A DNA stretch of 64,000 nucleotides from the NCBI GenBank assembly GCA_030248135.1, contig JASANC010002449.1:38021-102020 (forward strand), given 5' to 3'. The position numbers and the translations under genes were made by a program. Origin of the DNA: Theristus sp. LFF4_11 (lineage: Eukaryota; Nematoda; Chromadorea; Monhysterida; Xyalidae). A model generated the notes under the pieces. That model was not told where the DNA came from and searched no databases. It worked only from the letters and a program-made list of their open reading frames with translations. This document shows, piece after piece, positions 1-12,700 of the stretch (positions are counted from its first letter, which is position 1; every line of letters begins with the position of its first letter).

Positions 1-1202
1 GATGTTGGCAGACGTTGCCTAAACTAGCCTAAACCAAAACCTAATCCTAAAGCTTAATTCAAAGCTAAACAATATCCTGACCTAATCCTAACCTAAGCCA
101 AGCCTTTTCAAGAAGGAAGATGTCAGAACAATTGCGTTTTGAACAAGTTCTTGTTGGGGCCGGAGCATGTGCAGGCGCGCTAGTGGATCATGAGCATGAG
201 CATGCCGATGCCGCGTGCGCGTGCGCTTTAGTAATGAAGCTTTAGGAGATTTTCTTTGACTTTACCTTGTCACTTAAGCGCCATTCATGGAGGTTGAAGC
301 GCGCTGAAGCGCGCTGACGCGCTTCACTTTGCTACACATTCACGAAGCAAAAAAACAGCGCGCTTCAGCGTGCGTCAGCGCGCTTCAGTTTTGGAGCACA
401 TGCGCATTCACGGACGCGCGCGCTGAAGCGCGCTGAAGCGCGCTGAAGCGCGCTGAAGCGCGCTGACCAGCTTCATCGTGAATGAAGAAATGAAGCTGCG
501 TCAGCCGCTGCGGCTTTTTAGGTTTTTTGCCCATTCACGAACGCGCGCGCTGAAGCGCGCTGACGCGCGCTGAAGTGCGCTATCATGAATGATGAAATGA
601 AGCTGCGTCAGCCGCTGCGGCATTTGATGTCCGGACATCAAATTTGTGTGTGCAAAATCGCTGATTGTTGCTGTCAGTGACAATCTTTCACAAATGTTGC
701 AAGACTTTTTTGTTAAATCATTTAGTACTTTTCTGACAGATTCTGAACAGTATTGTATAGCGTAATTAGTCTCAAAATAAGTGTGACAGTGAGAATACGA
801 ATACTCAACAAAGCATAAAAGTAGTGCAAGAAATTTATGTGAAATTTATGTGAACTGTACCCGTGCGACGGTGTGGGGTACTGATTTGCGCAGCCCTTAA
901 AACCGGTGTGCAGCCCGCAAGAACAAGCTTTGCTAGCTTTGCTTCATTACACCGGCTGCCTTGCAAACTGCAAAAAGGGCCAAATTCATTCAGAATGCTT
1001 TTTTGTACTGTTTTTATGGTTTCACACCAAAAGTTTTCTGATCTTAGGCGCATATTTATTGAAAAATTGTGAAATGGACTTTCGAAGTGAAGAAAAACTT
1101 TGAAAGCTACACCGCAAAATACAGTTTTTTATGAACAATTTTGTACGATTTCTGCATTTTGACTGAACATTCTAGGATGCAATTTGCTTTCACGTTGCTT
1201 GC

Positions 1203-1282
1203 AAATGGTGCATAGTCCTCAAAATGGTGCACAGCCCTCAAAGTGGTGCACAGCCCTCAAAGTGGTGCACAGCCCTCAAACC
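1203..1282. repeat. 20-bp tandem repeat, about 4 copies
   Basis: Four head-to-tail copies of a unit close to TGGTGCACAGCCCTCAAAG. The unit resembles the CAGCCCTTAAAACC and GTTTTGAGGGCTG stretches in the flanking inner inverted repeat, from which it may have expanded. Confidence 0.8.
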
Positions 1283-1654
1283 CGTGTCGAAACAGTGCCG
1301 CCGCATAAATTTCTTGCGGCCTGCACACCGGTTTTGAGGGCTGCGCACATCGGTACCCCACACCGTGATGTGAAGTAATTGTTTTCTTCAACTGCGGTTT
1401 GGCGTGAAACCTTTTTCCTTTTTTAGCGTTGCCACGGTGTAGAGCATTGCAAAAAAAAGTTTCCTCAACGGCAGCACATGATTAGTGAATGTTGCACAAA
1501 TCAAAAGATCAAAACATTCACTGAAACGGCGAAAACAACGAATCGAAGCGGTATATAGTGTGTACTAAACAGCACGCACGGAGACAACACAGACAACAAC
1601 ACAAAACGATAAAACTGAACGACATTTAATGAACAAACACCTAGAGAGGTTCCC

Positions 1655-1738
1655 ACCTGTCAACTACTATAGTGCAGTGGTAACATGTTGTGCCTGTCAG
1701 CACAGAGGCCAAAGTTCGAAACCCGTCTTAGCCCAGTT
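1655..1738 (+). repeat. tRNA-like SINE head
   Basis: An A-box-like TAGTGCAGTGGTAACATG lies about 35 bp upstream of a B-box-like AAGTTCGAAACCCG, the internal Pol III promoter spacing of tRNA-derived SINEs. An imperfect anticodon-like hairpin (TGTGC/GCACA) lies between them. The cloverleaf is poor, so this is a degenerate tRNA-derived repeat rather than a tRNA gene. Confidence 0.5.
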
Positions 1739-2224
1739 GTTTTTATCGTTTTTATCTGTTGGTTTCTTTCACAAACGCAGCACAATAAAACTTACTGTAT
1801 TCCTCAATTAATTTAATTTTGACACAATTAAATTCATTCCCTTTTTGGTCTGCATCTATCACAATTGAAAGCGCAGAACTTATGCAAATACGTTTCATTT
1901 TTCAGACAAGCCGCTGCGGCATTTGGGGTCCGGACATCAAAAGCCGCAGCGGCTGACGCAGCTTCATTTCTTCATTCATGATGAAGCTGGTCAGCGCGCT
2001 TCAGCGCGCTTCAGCGCGCGCGTTCGTGAATGGACAAAAAACCTAAAGAGCCGCAGCGGCTGACGCAGCTTCATTTCTTCATTCATGATGAAGCTGGTCA
2101 GCGCGCGTCAGCGCGCTTCAGCGCGCGCTTGCATGAATGGGCCTTTAGTCTTCAACGCTGCAGGTGGTATTCTGGATTGATTTATCGACTGTTTTTAGCC
2201 TTGGTGAGTGATGATCGACTCGCG

Positions 2225-2640
2225 CATTAAAGTACTTGAGCGTCGCAAAGGCTAGTTCAACAAATTCCGATGCCGCTAAGGTGAGATAGAAGCAGAGAAC
2301 TCACATTTACGCATCGTTTTTCAGGATCTCGAAAGGTCGAAATTGCACTGTCTGCCACTGCAAGCGTAACTTCGTTGGTTGCTCGTTGCTGTTTCGCGTC
2401 GTGTCGTCAGCATGATCACACCGGTTTGTTGTTGAACTTGTTTCCGTGTTATTTGAGGTGAATTGAGAGGCAAAACACGAGACGTGATGTCGTCGGTGGG
2501 AAAATGGGGTCGCCGAAACCAAGTCTGAAATTTTCACCCTCCTCCCATATGAGTGGGGGTCATATGGTAAGTCGGTGGCTCCTCAGATGGTGATATTCGG
2601 ACTCCCTGAAAAATTCTGAACAACTTTCATTAAAAAAAAT
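2225..2640 (-). repeat. Diverged, truncated hAT-MITE copy
   Basis: Order and similarity follow the 24321-25031 element: GAGCGTCGCAAAGGCTAG, CCGATGCCGCTAAGGTGA, TGGTTGCTCGTTGCTG, and finally TTCGGACTCCCTGA. Many differences and no terminal repeats, so an old fragment. Confidence 0.6.
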
Positions 2641-2694
2641 TTTTTTTTAAAGAAAAAATGGAAAAATTTTTTTTCTTGACATCTCTAGTGCCAA

Positions 2695-3075
2695 CCCTAG
2701 AACTTGAACCTGAAAGTAAGTGTCTTGGGGGGGCGACCGGGTCGACAGGGGTTGCCGACTTAGCTGCAGCAAACAAGAATTTTTGAACACAGCCAAATTT
2801 TGATGATTTTCTAAAGAGGAACAACCAAGAACGGTTCAATATTCAAGTACACGTCAAAAATTCTCCTGTTTTACTGTTGAAAATGCAACTTTCCCTCTAT
2901 GAAATGGCCATAATTTCAATAAAACAAGATTTTCGCTCTTATAGTTTTTCGGATCGTTCTGAAAATAGTCTAGCTGAACTCAGCTCGACGAGACGCTTCG
3001 AACGAACCTAACTTGTAAAAAAAATTTAATTTTTAATTTAAAAAAGATTTGGATTTTTTTCCCTAACCCTTAAAA
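2695..3075. repeat. Dispersed repeat, copy 1 (second copy at 7298-7665)
   Basis: Begins GAACCTGAAAGTAAGTGTCT, a G-run and CGGGTCGACAGGGGTTGCC, and ends with CAGCTCGACGAGACGCTTCG and an A/T tract. The copy at 7298-7665 has the same blocks in the same order, with different internal spacers and longer homopolymers. Confidence 0.75.
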
Positions 3076-3985
3076 GGACAACTACATCCAGTCCAGCTGT
3101 TGCATGGTGGTTCTCTTTCATCTAGGTACAACTGTCGCAAAAAAATTTCAAAACACAAGCAAACAGACAGCCAACAAAAACAGCAACCAACAATAAAGGG
3201 CACAACATAATAATTAAGAAGGAAAACCTGGAAAAGCCGTCGACACACAATAAAGGGCACATAATAATTGAAGGACAACCAGGAAAAGCCATCGACACAA
3301 ACCGTAACAGAGACAAGAAACCAAAACAAAGATCACAAACCAACAAAGAAACAGCAGCTGATGAGCAAATCGCTGAATGATTCAATTTCAACAGAATTCA
3401 TTTTTGCAGCAAGACTCAGGTTGTCAGTTTTGCAGTCTCCAACAGTGATTCCAATGTTCATCTGCCAATCACACAGATCTCCAATCCAAAGCCACCGAAA
3501 TATGTGAATGATTCAGAAAAAAATCTGTATTCGAAGCGAGATCATATTATGCATCAAGTTTGAATATGAACAACGTTTAAAAGAACAGTACCTGAGGCGA
3601 AAACCAGACCAGTCCAAAGTCAGTGCCAGGCGGACTCAACGCCATTTTTATACTCGAGTTCGGAAGCAAAATTTTTCTGAATGAGTGATTCAATTTTTTT
3701 ATATTCGTTATTAATCAAATTGAACTTGAATTGCTTGATTGATGAAGAGTTGACGTTTTTTGGTGTAATGAATTCCAAATTGAAACAACGCGAACTGACC
3801 AGAATTGTTTTCTAATGTGAGTTTTTGATCGGGGCATGAACAGTTTGTATAAACAGTTTGGCTTTTTTGCCAAGCGTTTCGTGTGGACTTCTCCGGCATT
3901 TTGGAAATTTTTTTAGTTAAGGATTTTTTTTCAATTTTTCTTACAATTGGATTTTTATTTTTGTCCGAACCCTAGCTAACCCCTC
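3076..3985. other. Gene-free stretch, nothing recognised
   Basis: A/T-rich sequence with no credible exon, RNA gene or repeat. A short internal near-duplication (ATAAAGGGCACA with AATTAAGAAGGA or AATTGAAGGACA) occurs at 3190-3290. Confidence 0.5.
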
Positions 3986-3989
3986 TACA

Positions 3990-4003
3990 CTCTATATATA
4001 GCT

Positions 4004-4034
<31 letters not shown>

Positions 4035-4085
4035 CTATATATATATAGCTAACCCCTCTATATAGCTAACCTCTCTATATATAAA
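3990..4085. repeat. (TA)n-rich microsatellite
   Basis: Runs of TATATA interrupted by GCTAACCCCTC-like spacers occur several times. It directly abuts the truncated 5' end of the outer hAT MITE. Confidence 0.8.
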
Positions 4086-5493
4086 AAAAATTTCAAAAAT
4101 CAAAGTTGTGCTAAATCAATCAGGGAGTCCGAAGAACCACATATGATATGCAAGCGCCTCCCGAATGACTCCCATATAGGGTTGTTAAAAAAAACAAAAA
4201 TCGTCATTTTTGTTTTTTTTTTTAAAAAAAATTTTTTTTTTAAAAAAAAAATTTCAAAAATCAAAGTTGTGCTAAATCAATCAGGGAGTCCGAAGAACCA
4301 CATATGATATGCAAGCGCCTCCCGAATGACACCCGTATGGCGGAACTTTGCAGATTTTGTTTTGGTGACCTCAATTACCCCTTTTCCAAACCGTCACCAT
4401 GCCTCTTCTTGTGTTTTGACCTCCAAAACGTCACTAATTGTCCCCAGCTAAGCTAATGCTAAAGTGAAGACAAACATACCGCCTTGAAATTCGATCAATT
4501 CTTCTGATGGTGTCGCGACGACACGACACGAAGCAGCAACCAGACAACGTAGCGCTTGCAAACGGTGCAGCGAGCACAATCGGACGCTCTGCGAGGCTAA
4601 TCGTCACCTTATCTGCATCGGAAATGGTAGGCTAAGCTTTGGGACGCTCAAAAACTTCATCGCAGATGTTGTCGAAGCCTAAAATCAGTCGGTAAAACGG
4701 CCCAAAATCGACTGCTAAAGGTTTTACGAGGTATAATCAAAGAAAATTTTTGTTGAACTTTCGAAAAATTGTGCCAAAATTGAGGTTTTCAGAGCATATT
4801 AGAGGAAAATTTTTCGAATTTTTTTTTTTAAAAAAAAAATCGGCATTTTTGTTTTTTTTTTAATCACTTTTTTTTTTAAAAAAAAAATTTTCATTTTTGT
4901 TTAACAACCCTACTCCCATATGACGGAACTTTGCAGATTTTGTTTTGGTGACCTCAATTACCCCTTTTCCAAACCGTCACCATGCCTCTTCTTGTGTTTT
5001 GACCTCCAAAACGTCACTAATTGTCCCCAGCTAAACTAATGCTAAAGTGAAGACAAACATACCGCCTTGAAATTCGATCAATTCTTCTGATGGTGTTGCG
5101 ACGACACGACACGAAGCAGCAAGCAACCAGACAACGTTGCGCTTGCAAACGGAGCAGCGAGCACAATTGGACGCTCTGCGAGGCGAATCGTCACCTTATC
5201 TGCATCGGAAATGGTAGGCCAAGCTTTGGGACGCTCAAAAACTTCATCGCAGATGTTGTCGTAGCCTAAAATCAGTCGGTAAAACGGCCCAAAATCGACT
5301 GCTAAAGGTTTTACGAGGTATAATCAAAGAAAATTTTTGTTGAACTTTCGAAAAATTTTGCCAAAATTGAGGTTTTCAGAGCATATTAGAGGAAAATTTT
5401 TCGAATTTTTAAAAAAAAAAAAATCGGCATTTTTGTTTTTTTTTAATCACTTTTTTTTTTTTTTTTAAATTTCATTTTTGTTTAACAACCCTA
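4086..5493 (+). mobile_element. Outer hAT-type MITE, 5' truncated, split by a nested copy
   Basis: Pieces 4086-4176 and 4921-5493 rejoin across the nested element. Together they read through the family body (GTGCTAAATCAATCAGGGAG, then GCGGAACTTTGCAG-like sequence, then GACGACACGACACGAAGCAG) to the 3' terminus TTTGTTTAACAACCCTA at 5493. The 5' terminal repeat is missing at the TA tract. Confidence 0.85.
4177..4912 (+). mobile_element. hAT-type MITE, complete, nested in a sister copy
   Basis: A 736-bp non-autonomous element with terminal inverted repeats TAGGGTTGTTAAA ... AACAACCCTA, flanked by the 8-bp direct repeat CTCCCATA (4169-4176 and 4913-4920). TIRs beginning TAGGG and 8-bp target duplications are hallmarks of the hAT superfamily. 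No transposase reading frame is present. It inserted into the same position range of a related element. Confidence 0.9.
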
Positions 5494-5691
5494 CTACCTA
5501 CCCTCCCGCCCGCCCGCTCCAAATTGCCAAAAATCGGGCTTGACCCATTAAGTAAGAGACCTTGCTTGAGTTGAGCTGAGTTTTTTCACTCAATTTTTTC
5601 AGATAGTTCAACCAAAGTCCTCACCACCTCACGTCACAAGTGATTCGGTATCACAGTCGTCGCGTCGTTTCGTTGTGTCGAGTGATCGCAA
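5494..5691 (+). promoter_or_regulatory. LTN1: LTN1 upstream region
   Basis: About 200 bp between the MITE end and the ATG. It contains a C-rich stretch (CCCGCCCGCCCGCTCC, 5506-5521) and TTTTTTCAG at 5594-5602. It presumably includes the core promoter and 5' UTR. No TATA box is obvious. Confidence 0.4.
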
Positions 5692-5730
5692 ATGAGCCAC
5701 AAACCACAACGACGCAAAGGAAACCGGCAG
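5692..5730 (+). CDS. LTN1: LTN1 exon 1, 13-codon start exon
   Basis: ATG at 5692 opens a 13-codon exon reading MSHKPQRRKGNRQ and ending CAG|GTGGGT in phase 0. It matches the Lys/Arg-rich start of listerins (M-x-x-K-x-x-R-x-K-G-N) and joins in frame to PISSAKAAALLEHAG at 8018. It is too short for ordinary ORF searches. A TTTTTTCAG at 5594-5602 could be a 5'-UTR intron acceptor or a trans-splice site; the sequence alone does not decide. Confidence 0.85.
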
Positions 5731-6754
5731 GTGGGTGAATCAATCGACCGATTCAAGCTCAGAGGCGAATCATCACTTCATCATGAGAGTTTTTTGTTCA
5801 TCTTTGGACAGTTGACTTGAATTCAACAAATTTCAATGACTTTTTATTAAGTGGACTGAAAAATGAGATGAAAACATGGACCTTCCGTTTGTGGACCATC
5901 GATTTGCTTGATTGATTTGGTGCTGATCAGGTTAATTGGTACTGGTAATCAAAAACAACATTCTATTTCTGTTCTTCATATATTGTGCGTGATAATGTTC
6001 GTGCTTCAATGATAATGTTCAGAAATTTTTAAACGTTTTCAAAAATTCTTTTTTTTAAATTGGGATTTTTTTGTCAATTAAAAACCAATTTCAGCCATCA
6101 AAACTGTACTTTTTCCTGAAAATGGTGTTAAGACACTTCCCGCAAAAAGTTACTTTTTATTTTTTTGTCTGGAATTTCCTGTACATTTTTTGATAAATTT
6201 TTACTTTCAGTCCAAAGATCGACGAGCAAGGTTCAGATACTGGATACGAGATTCTGATTGGCAACCGACTTCTCTGTAGGGGACCGAAGGTTTCGCAAGC
6301 CTTTTATCAAGAAAAAAAACAACCGAAACACTCAGGCTTTAAGTAGTTCTGAGATGGGCGCAGGTGAAAGTGGGACCTTCTTCCCATAGTTGTTCCAGAG
6401 TTGGGGGGGGGGGCGATATAGATAGTTGGAGCAAATTTTGGGGGGGGCGCGGGGGGGGCGGTCAAAATTTTGAAATTAGATAGATAGATAGCTAAAACGC
6501 TGAAAAGCTATAAAAACAACTAAATAAGGCTTAAAATACGCTAAAAATCAAGTATAAATGCGTATTTAACCTAAAATTAACGAAATTTTCAAGAATTTTG
6601 AGCAAAAATGGTCAATTTTGGTCAAAAATTGGCTTATTTTATGTCTTCGAAGACAAAATTTTTTAGATAGATAGCTGGCTGAGAAATTTTTTTAGATAGA
6701 TAATAGCTGAGCCGAAAAATCTTCTCTGATAGAGATAGATTCGAAAATTTTGGA

Positions 6755-6794
<40 letters not shown>

Positions 6795-9700
6795 GTTAAA
6801 TAAAAATTAATCGATTTTTTGAAGTTCAAACCAAATTTTCTTCCACCGGGAGATAAATGTCATTATTGGTCATTTTGACCGACTACTCATGTTTTTCGAT
6901 TTGGATGACTTCTAGAGTCAATTTTTAGCGTTGAAATGACTTAACTGAATTGAAATATCGTTTCAGAAATCGTTTCGAACTTAGAACATGTTTTTCAGTC
7001 GGTAGGCCATGAGATGAACATGATATCTTGTTGATTGGCGTATGTTATAGGTCTACAATGGAGTTGTGCGATATATTGTTAAACAATTTGAGCGGAGATG
7101 TTGGTTAATACCACATCACACGACCGTTTTTCAGATACCCGATAACATGGGTTAAAACTTGCGTGCTGAGCTAAACTAACGTGTTAAACTTGCGTCTGTC
7201 AGTTGCCCGCAACGTGATCGCGAAATCATGGTACGTGTTTTCGATACGATGATTTGAAGAGTGGGCTCTCGCCATGTGGCAGATAGCATAGCTGGTTGAA
7301 CCTGAAAGTAAGTGTCTTGGGGGGGGGGGGGCGATCGGGTCGACAGGGGTTGCCGACTTAGCTACAGCAAACAGGAATTTTTGAACACAGTCAAATTTTG
7401 GTAATTTTCTAAAGAGGAACCACTAAGAACGGTTCAATATTCAAGTACACGTAAAAAATCCCGTTAGTGAAAAACCCCAAAAAGGAAAATTTCAAAAAAA
7501 TTTACCAAAAAAACTCAGCTCGACGAGACGCTTCGAACGAACCTAACTTGTAAAAAAAAATTTTTTTTTTTAAAAAAAAATTTTTTTTTTAATTTTAAAA
7601 AAAAAATCCGGATGTTTTTTTTTCCCCTACCCCTACCCCCAGCCCCCCCCCCCCTAGAACAACTATGCTTCTTCCTATTTCAATTTACCAATTCGACATT
7701 TCATTTCTTCTTACAAACAATTTGTTTCAGTGTTGTAAATTTTAACACCTTTAGTGGCAAAGATGCGATTATTATCAGTTATACCAGTGGCAAAGATGCG
7801 GCCGTTTTCCAGTGGCACAGTTGACCAAGTACCCAAAAAGCGGCCAATTTTCACTAACTTTTGTCGAATTTTGAAAGAAAAATTTGGATAGCTGGATAAA
7901 GTTTTTGCATAGATAGAAATATTTCTGCTCTCCTGGGCTTGCCCCCCGTCTTACTACGACCCTGTGTCGTGTTGCATCAAATTCTTTTTGGTAAATTCAA
8001 CACAATAGTTTTTGCAGCCGATCTCCAGTGCCAAAGCGGCAGCGCTGCTCGAGCACGCCGGTGTGGCGGCGCCGTCCACGGTTGGATTCGTCGGTTTCGA
8101 CGTTTTCAACAACAACGCCAGTGTGTCCACCCCAACGACCGACAACTCGCCATCATGCTCGGGCGTTCATGCGTTTTCGCCCGAATCCACGACCACTGCC
8201 GAGTCGATGTTGCCGGCCGATTTAGACGGCGACTTTCAGCCGCTCATGCAGAAACTCTTGAAAAAGGACGCGACGACGAAACTGAAGAGTGTGCGCGCGT
8301 TGACGCAATTGGTTACAACTACGGACGAGATGCTGGACGAAACAGTGATCGCTAACCGTTTGTTGCCGTTGATGCGCTGCTGGACCCGACTCTATGCGAG
8401 ACTCTCCATGGTGAGTGTGTTTTTTTAATGGAAATACACTGCTAGCAATTCGGTTCAGTGATTCCGCACCGCAATACTAGCACAGTGTGGGCATTCATAT
8501 CGAGCGTGGGTTTTCAAAGTTCAATCTGTGTTGGCAAACATGCCATTGTGTCGCCATCGCTGCAGCAACAAAAAGAGGGTGCCGTTGAAGCACGGGAAAA
8601 TTTTCCCATAGAGACCAATAATCGACACTTGTTATCAGCAGGCATTCGATTGTGTTGTCAATTTTGTGCAGCGATTTGCAGGACGGCAGTCACCAGGTTC
8701 GCGAGCAGAGTCACCAGTTGACGGCGGCGCTGTGCGCTCGATGCGCTCGATGCGGCGAGCGATGCGCTGTGCAGCTGCTGCCGTTCTGGCTGATCGGGCA
8801 GCACGACGTCGTGCCGGATGTGGCGCACAAGGCGCGTCTCGCGTTCGAACGCGCGTTTTCGCCTGCGAAACGCACAGCCGCCTGCTCAGCCGTTGCGTCG
8901 GCGACCGTCGGCGTTTGCGCAGATGTGCTCATGGCACGGGGCATGTTCTCGAAGGTGGCCATGTACGTTGCGAAAGTAGGCCGCAATTGGTCTGTGCAAT
9001 GCAACGAGAGAGCAGCTTTTCGCTTTTCAATTTATTACCGAACCGACACAGCGTCAAATTTACGGGGCCCCTCAGGAGGTTTTAGACGCCACCGAAACTG
9101 TGACCCTCTGAAAAGATACCTCCTCCGATCCAAAGATGTGTGACTCTACGGAAAGTCGTTTTTCAGGAAACAAGCGGCCGCGAACTGTACGGACGAGAAT
9201 GAAGCCGGCCGGGTCAACCGATTGACCTCGAGTGCGCTGTTAACGTTGGCGTTTTACTTTTCGGATTCGAGTTTACGAACGGCGGAGCTGAGCGCTGCTG
9301 CGCACGAACAACTGTGGTCACAGACGGCATTTTGGAAAGCATTGTGCTCTGCAAATGGTGAATCCGCTGAAATGGTACGTGCGCTCGCTTGAACGCTTCT
9401 TTTAGCTGCTTTGCTTTCACTGTGCTGTGGTTATTGGCTCAATTTGCGAACAGCACGACCACACAAATGGTGTTCGAACCGGAACAAATTTTTAGGGAAT
9501 TCAAAATTTAGGTGCGTGCACTGAAACTGAAACTGCTGGCGGTCTGGTTGGCGCACTGCCCGCAATCACTGGAGCCATTCCTGAGAAAGTTCGCGCCGTT
9601 TGTGTCGGAGGCGCTCTTGGGTGACTCGGTTGATCGGCGCGTGATGGGCGCAGCGTGGCACTGTTGGGCGTTGTTGGTCGATCGGTACTCAGTCGAACAG

Positions 9701-12700
9701 GTTCCTTATATAATTGAGCTTTTCATTTTTTGCTTCAACTTTTTCATTCGAAAACCAGTGTGTTCGTAATATTCCCCAAAGAAATGTAAATTTGCTTCAT
9801 AATCTTCCATGGTATTGGCGGTTTCTTTGGTTTTATTCCGAACTCGTTCATTCATTCATTTATTCATCCATTCATTTTATTTCGCGAACCGCAGGAACTC
9901 CGATAAAACTGCAAGAACAGCGTATCAAACGGAGAATGAAATCAAACGTTCAACAACTGCATTTGAAAATGATAATGAATCTTGCTTGTCAATGTTCGAC
10001 ATTTTCAGGTGAAATCCTCTGTTCCGTACCGAGACGTATGGAAAAAGTTTCGAAGCCTGACGGAGGAACAGGAAGCGCCAATTCCGAATCCAGCGTCGTT
10101 CGACTCAGCATTGCCAGTGTTGAAAACGTTCGCGGTACTGATTGGCACAGACTGTGTCCACGATTGGTTGCATGGCGTAGTTGAGCGGTGAGAGAATACA
10201 CACAGTCTTAATATTGCCTGATTGTCTGTGGTCAGTGTTTTAAGAATAAGCAGTTTTACTCCAGTATGTTGCAAATGTGAGACAAGTTCTTGATAATCCA
10301 ATTAACATGTAAACCAAAGCTGTCAATTTGTTGAATCTTTGGTCAAAAAAGAAATTTGGCTTCAAGTATTCAATTGGAATTTGTGATCGTCTAATTTTGG
10401 AACACCCTGGAGTAAAACTGCTCAGTTTTCAGACGGCACCGACTTTTGTAAAACTGACCACTGGTCTGTGTTCGCGAGGCACGGCAACGCCGAGCTTGCT
10501 TGCTTTTATAAATTCATTCACTGTTGCCCTCTTGAACCGTTAAGTGTAAACAAAATTGACGACAAACAGTTGAATGCATGCCAGGAATTGCTGTTTGATT
10601 AGCTGGCTTTTTTAACGAACATCAACGAACGTCATGATTCAGCCTGTCTCGCCCAGCGTCAACGGCGCTTGACCAAAGCAGCACGTGCGCATTACTGAAC
10701 GCAGCACTCGAGTGCTCTGAGTATTTCATGTTTTCTGACGACTTCGAAATCGATATAGATGAAACGGTGAATGGGGCAGGTTGCTGTGTTGAAATTGGGC
10801 ATTTTTTAAAGTAGTCTACACAGACAAATTTGAAATGTAAAAGTAAAACAGTTTGAAAATGTTGAAACATTTGAAAAAAGTCAAACGCTCAATTTCCATT
10901 TCAGATCATCACCCTGTACCGGATCGCCTTGAGCTCAAGTGCGAGTTCTGCGAAGATTCTAGCGGCGCACACACCGAAATTGTGCAGCAAGCCGCAGAGT
11001 GCGCTTGCGCCTGCGATTTCTGCTCTCCTGAGCGACCTCCTAGACCCAGCACGCACATCAGCGGCGTCCATTCCAAGCACGATTGTGGCGCTCAGCGCGT
11101 TCGCAACGGCCAATCAGCAGTCGACGTTCGTGGCGCAGTTCGATGCGCACGGCCGCTTGTTGCGCGTGTTGAGCGCGAACGATGGCGTGCTCGACAACAA
11201 CATGGAGGCGTTCGTGGAGTTGCTGCTGCTGTACGTGCACCACTCGGTGGCAGACGACACCGTCAGCCAGCAACTCACGACCGCCATCGATGGTGCCATC
11301 GAGAAATTGCTGTGCGCACTCGCTGTGCCACACTTGCACGAATCCGTTGAACTCGCTCTCGTCAGCCTGTTGGCCTCGTGCCAATGCGCACGCTCACTGC
11401 AGCGAGTGCTGCGCTCGATCGCGACTGTTATGCCGTCCGTGAGTGATGACCGCTGGCGCTCCCGTCTGCTAGTGCGTCTGTGCAATCGGCTTACTGCCGA
11501 GCCCAAGCCAAACGCCCATGAGAGCCTCGACGTGCTGCGTCTTGTGTCCGATGTGTCGGACAGCTTGCTGCCTGCCATGGTCACGATCAATGAACGCGAC
11601 AACCATTGGTGGCTTGCTGTGCAGCGTGTCGCACAGTTCGCTGATCAGATGCTGTCTGGTTGGTTTCGCAGTTTTTTTCAAGTTTTTATGCGTTTGTGAC
11701 CAAATTAGCAGTGAAGTTGCTAAAGCAAATGCTCGCATTTCAGAACCAAGTCAGCTGTTAACGTTGCTGTCTAGTCGCATCAACTGGGTGCAATCAACGT
11801 CGAAAGTGAACGATTTGACGTCGCAAATGGTGGAATCTTTGTTGATGCTGATCTCAAATGGGCTGTTATACCAACCAGAGAACATGCAATATTATGACTG
11901 TGCCGACTTTGTGCGATTGGTCATACGACGCTTCCTGAGAGGACAGATGAAAATTAGTTAGTTTTGCACGCACTTCTGTCTACTGTTAGTTGTTTGCCTG
12001 TAGAATTACAGTGGTATGATTCAGTCACCAGCGCTACTTAGCTGTATCCATTGGTGGTGTCAAAATTACTATTCCTAAAATCTCACATTTACTATTCCCA
12101 ATTCATCCAAATTTCCTCATTTTTGTATGGCATTGTAAGAACCAACGAGCGTGATAGACTCAAGCGTTCACATTTTTCTCCATGTGCAGCTTCATTGGGC
12201 GTTCTGCTATCATCGCCCGACTACCGCACGGTGGCGCTGCAAGAGCTGCACGAAAGCTTGACGGCGCATTCAAGCCGTTCGGCAACCGACGCTGCGTTCG
12301 AGTTGGTGGTTTCTTGAAGGGTTTGATTTCTGGTTAAGCGGGTTTTTGGATTAAAATGGCGCCGCGGAATCACCTGAACAGAAAAGCAGTGCAGTTGTTG
12401 GTTCTTTATTAAATTAAATTTAAAAATTTAAAAAAAATTCTCTGCGCACACTGTGACGTCTCAGGGGGAGACTGGCGACACATGACGTGCTCAGAAATCG
12501 ATCAATGAATTGTCCTCTGCATGCAGCCCATCGGCGTTCTCGAGCGTCTTTAGCAGCATTGTTGAAACATCAGATGCGGTGGAGGCAGATCTACTGCGTG
12601 CGTTGCTGCCGCCAATGGAGCTGTACAGAAAATACGATGGCTTGATCGAAAACACGGTGTGCGGGGGGGGGGGTGGATTCGTGTCCCACACAGATGCACC

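Larger units (their letters stand above)
290..2145. repeat. Foldback region with GCGCGCTGAA tandem arms
   Basis: Left arm (about 290-640) has runs of the 10-mer GCGCGCTGAA followed by segments including ATGAAGCTGCGTCAGCCGC. The right arm (about 1908-2145) carries the reverse complement of the same series (GCCGCAGCGGCTGACGCAGC, TTCAGCGCGC runs). A palindrome TTTGATGTCCGGACATCAAA lies at 624-643. Inside is a second, smaller inverted pair (about 855-945 against 1310-1370) containing CGGTGTGGGGTACTGAT and its complement. No transposase is seen. It behaves like a foldback element; class unknown. Confidence 0.75.

Noticed and set aside
1..110. Degenerate GCCTAA-like units resembling nematode telomere repeat TTAGGC
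   Set aside because: Only a few irregular units (GCCTAAAC, CCTAATCC, CCTAACC) with no perfect tandem run, so it cannot be told from C/A-rich chance sequence.
11114..11602. 162-codon minus-strand open frame
   Set aside because: It is the antisense shadow of LTN1 exon 8, whose GC-rich codons keep several frames open.
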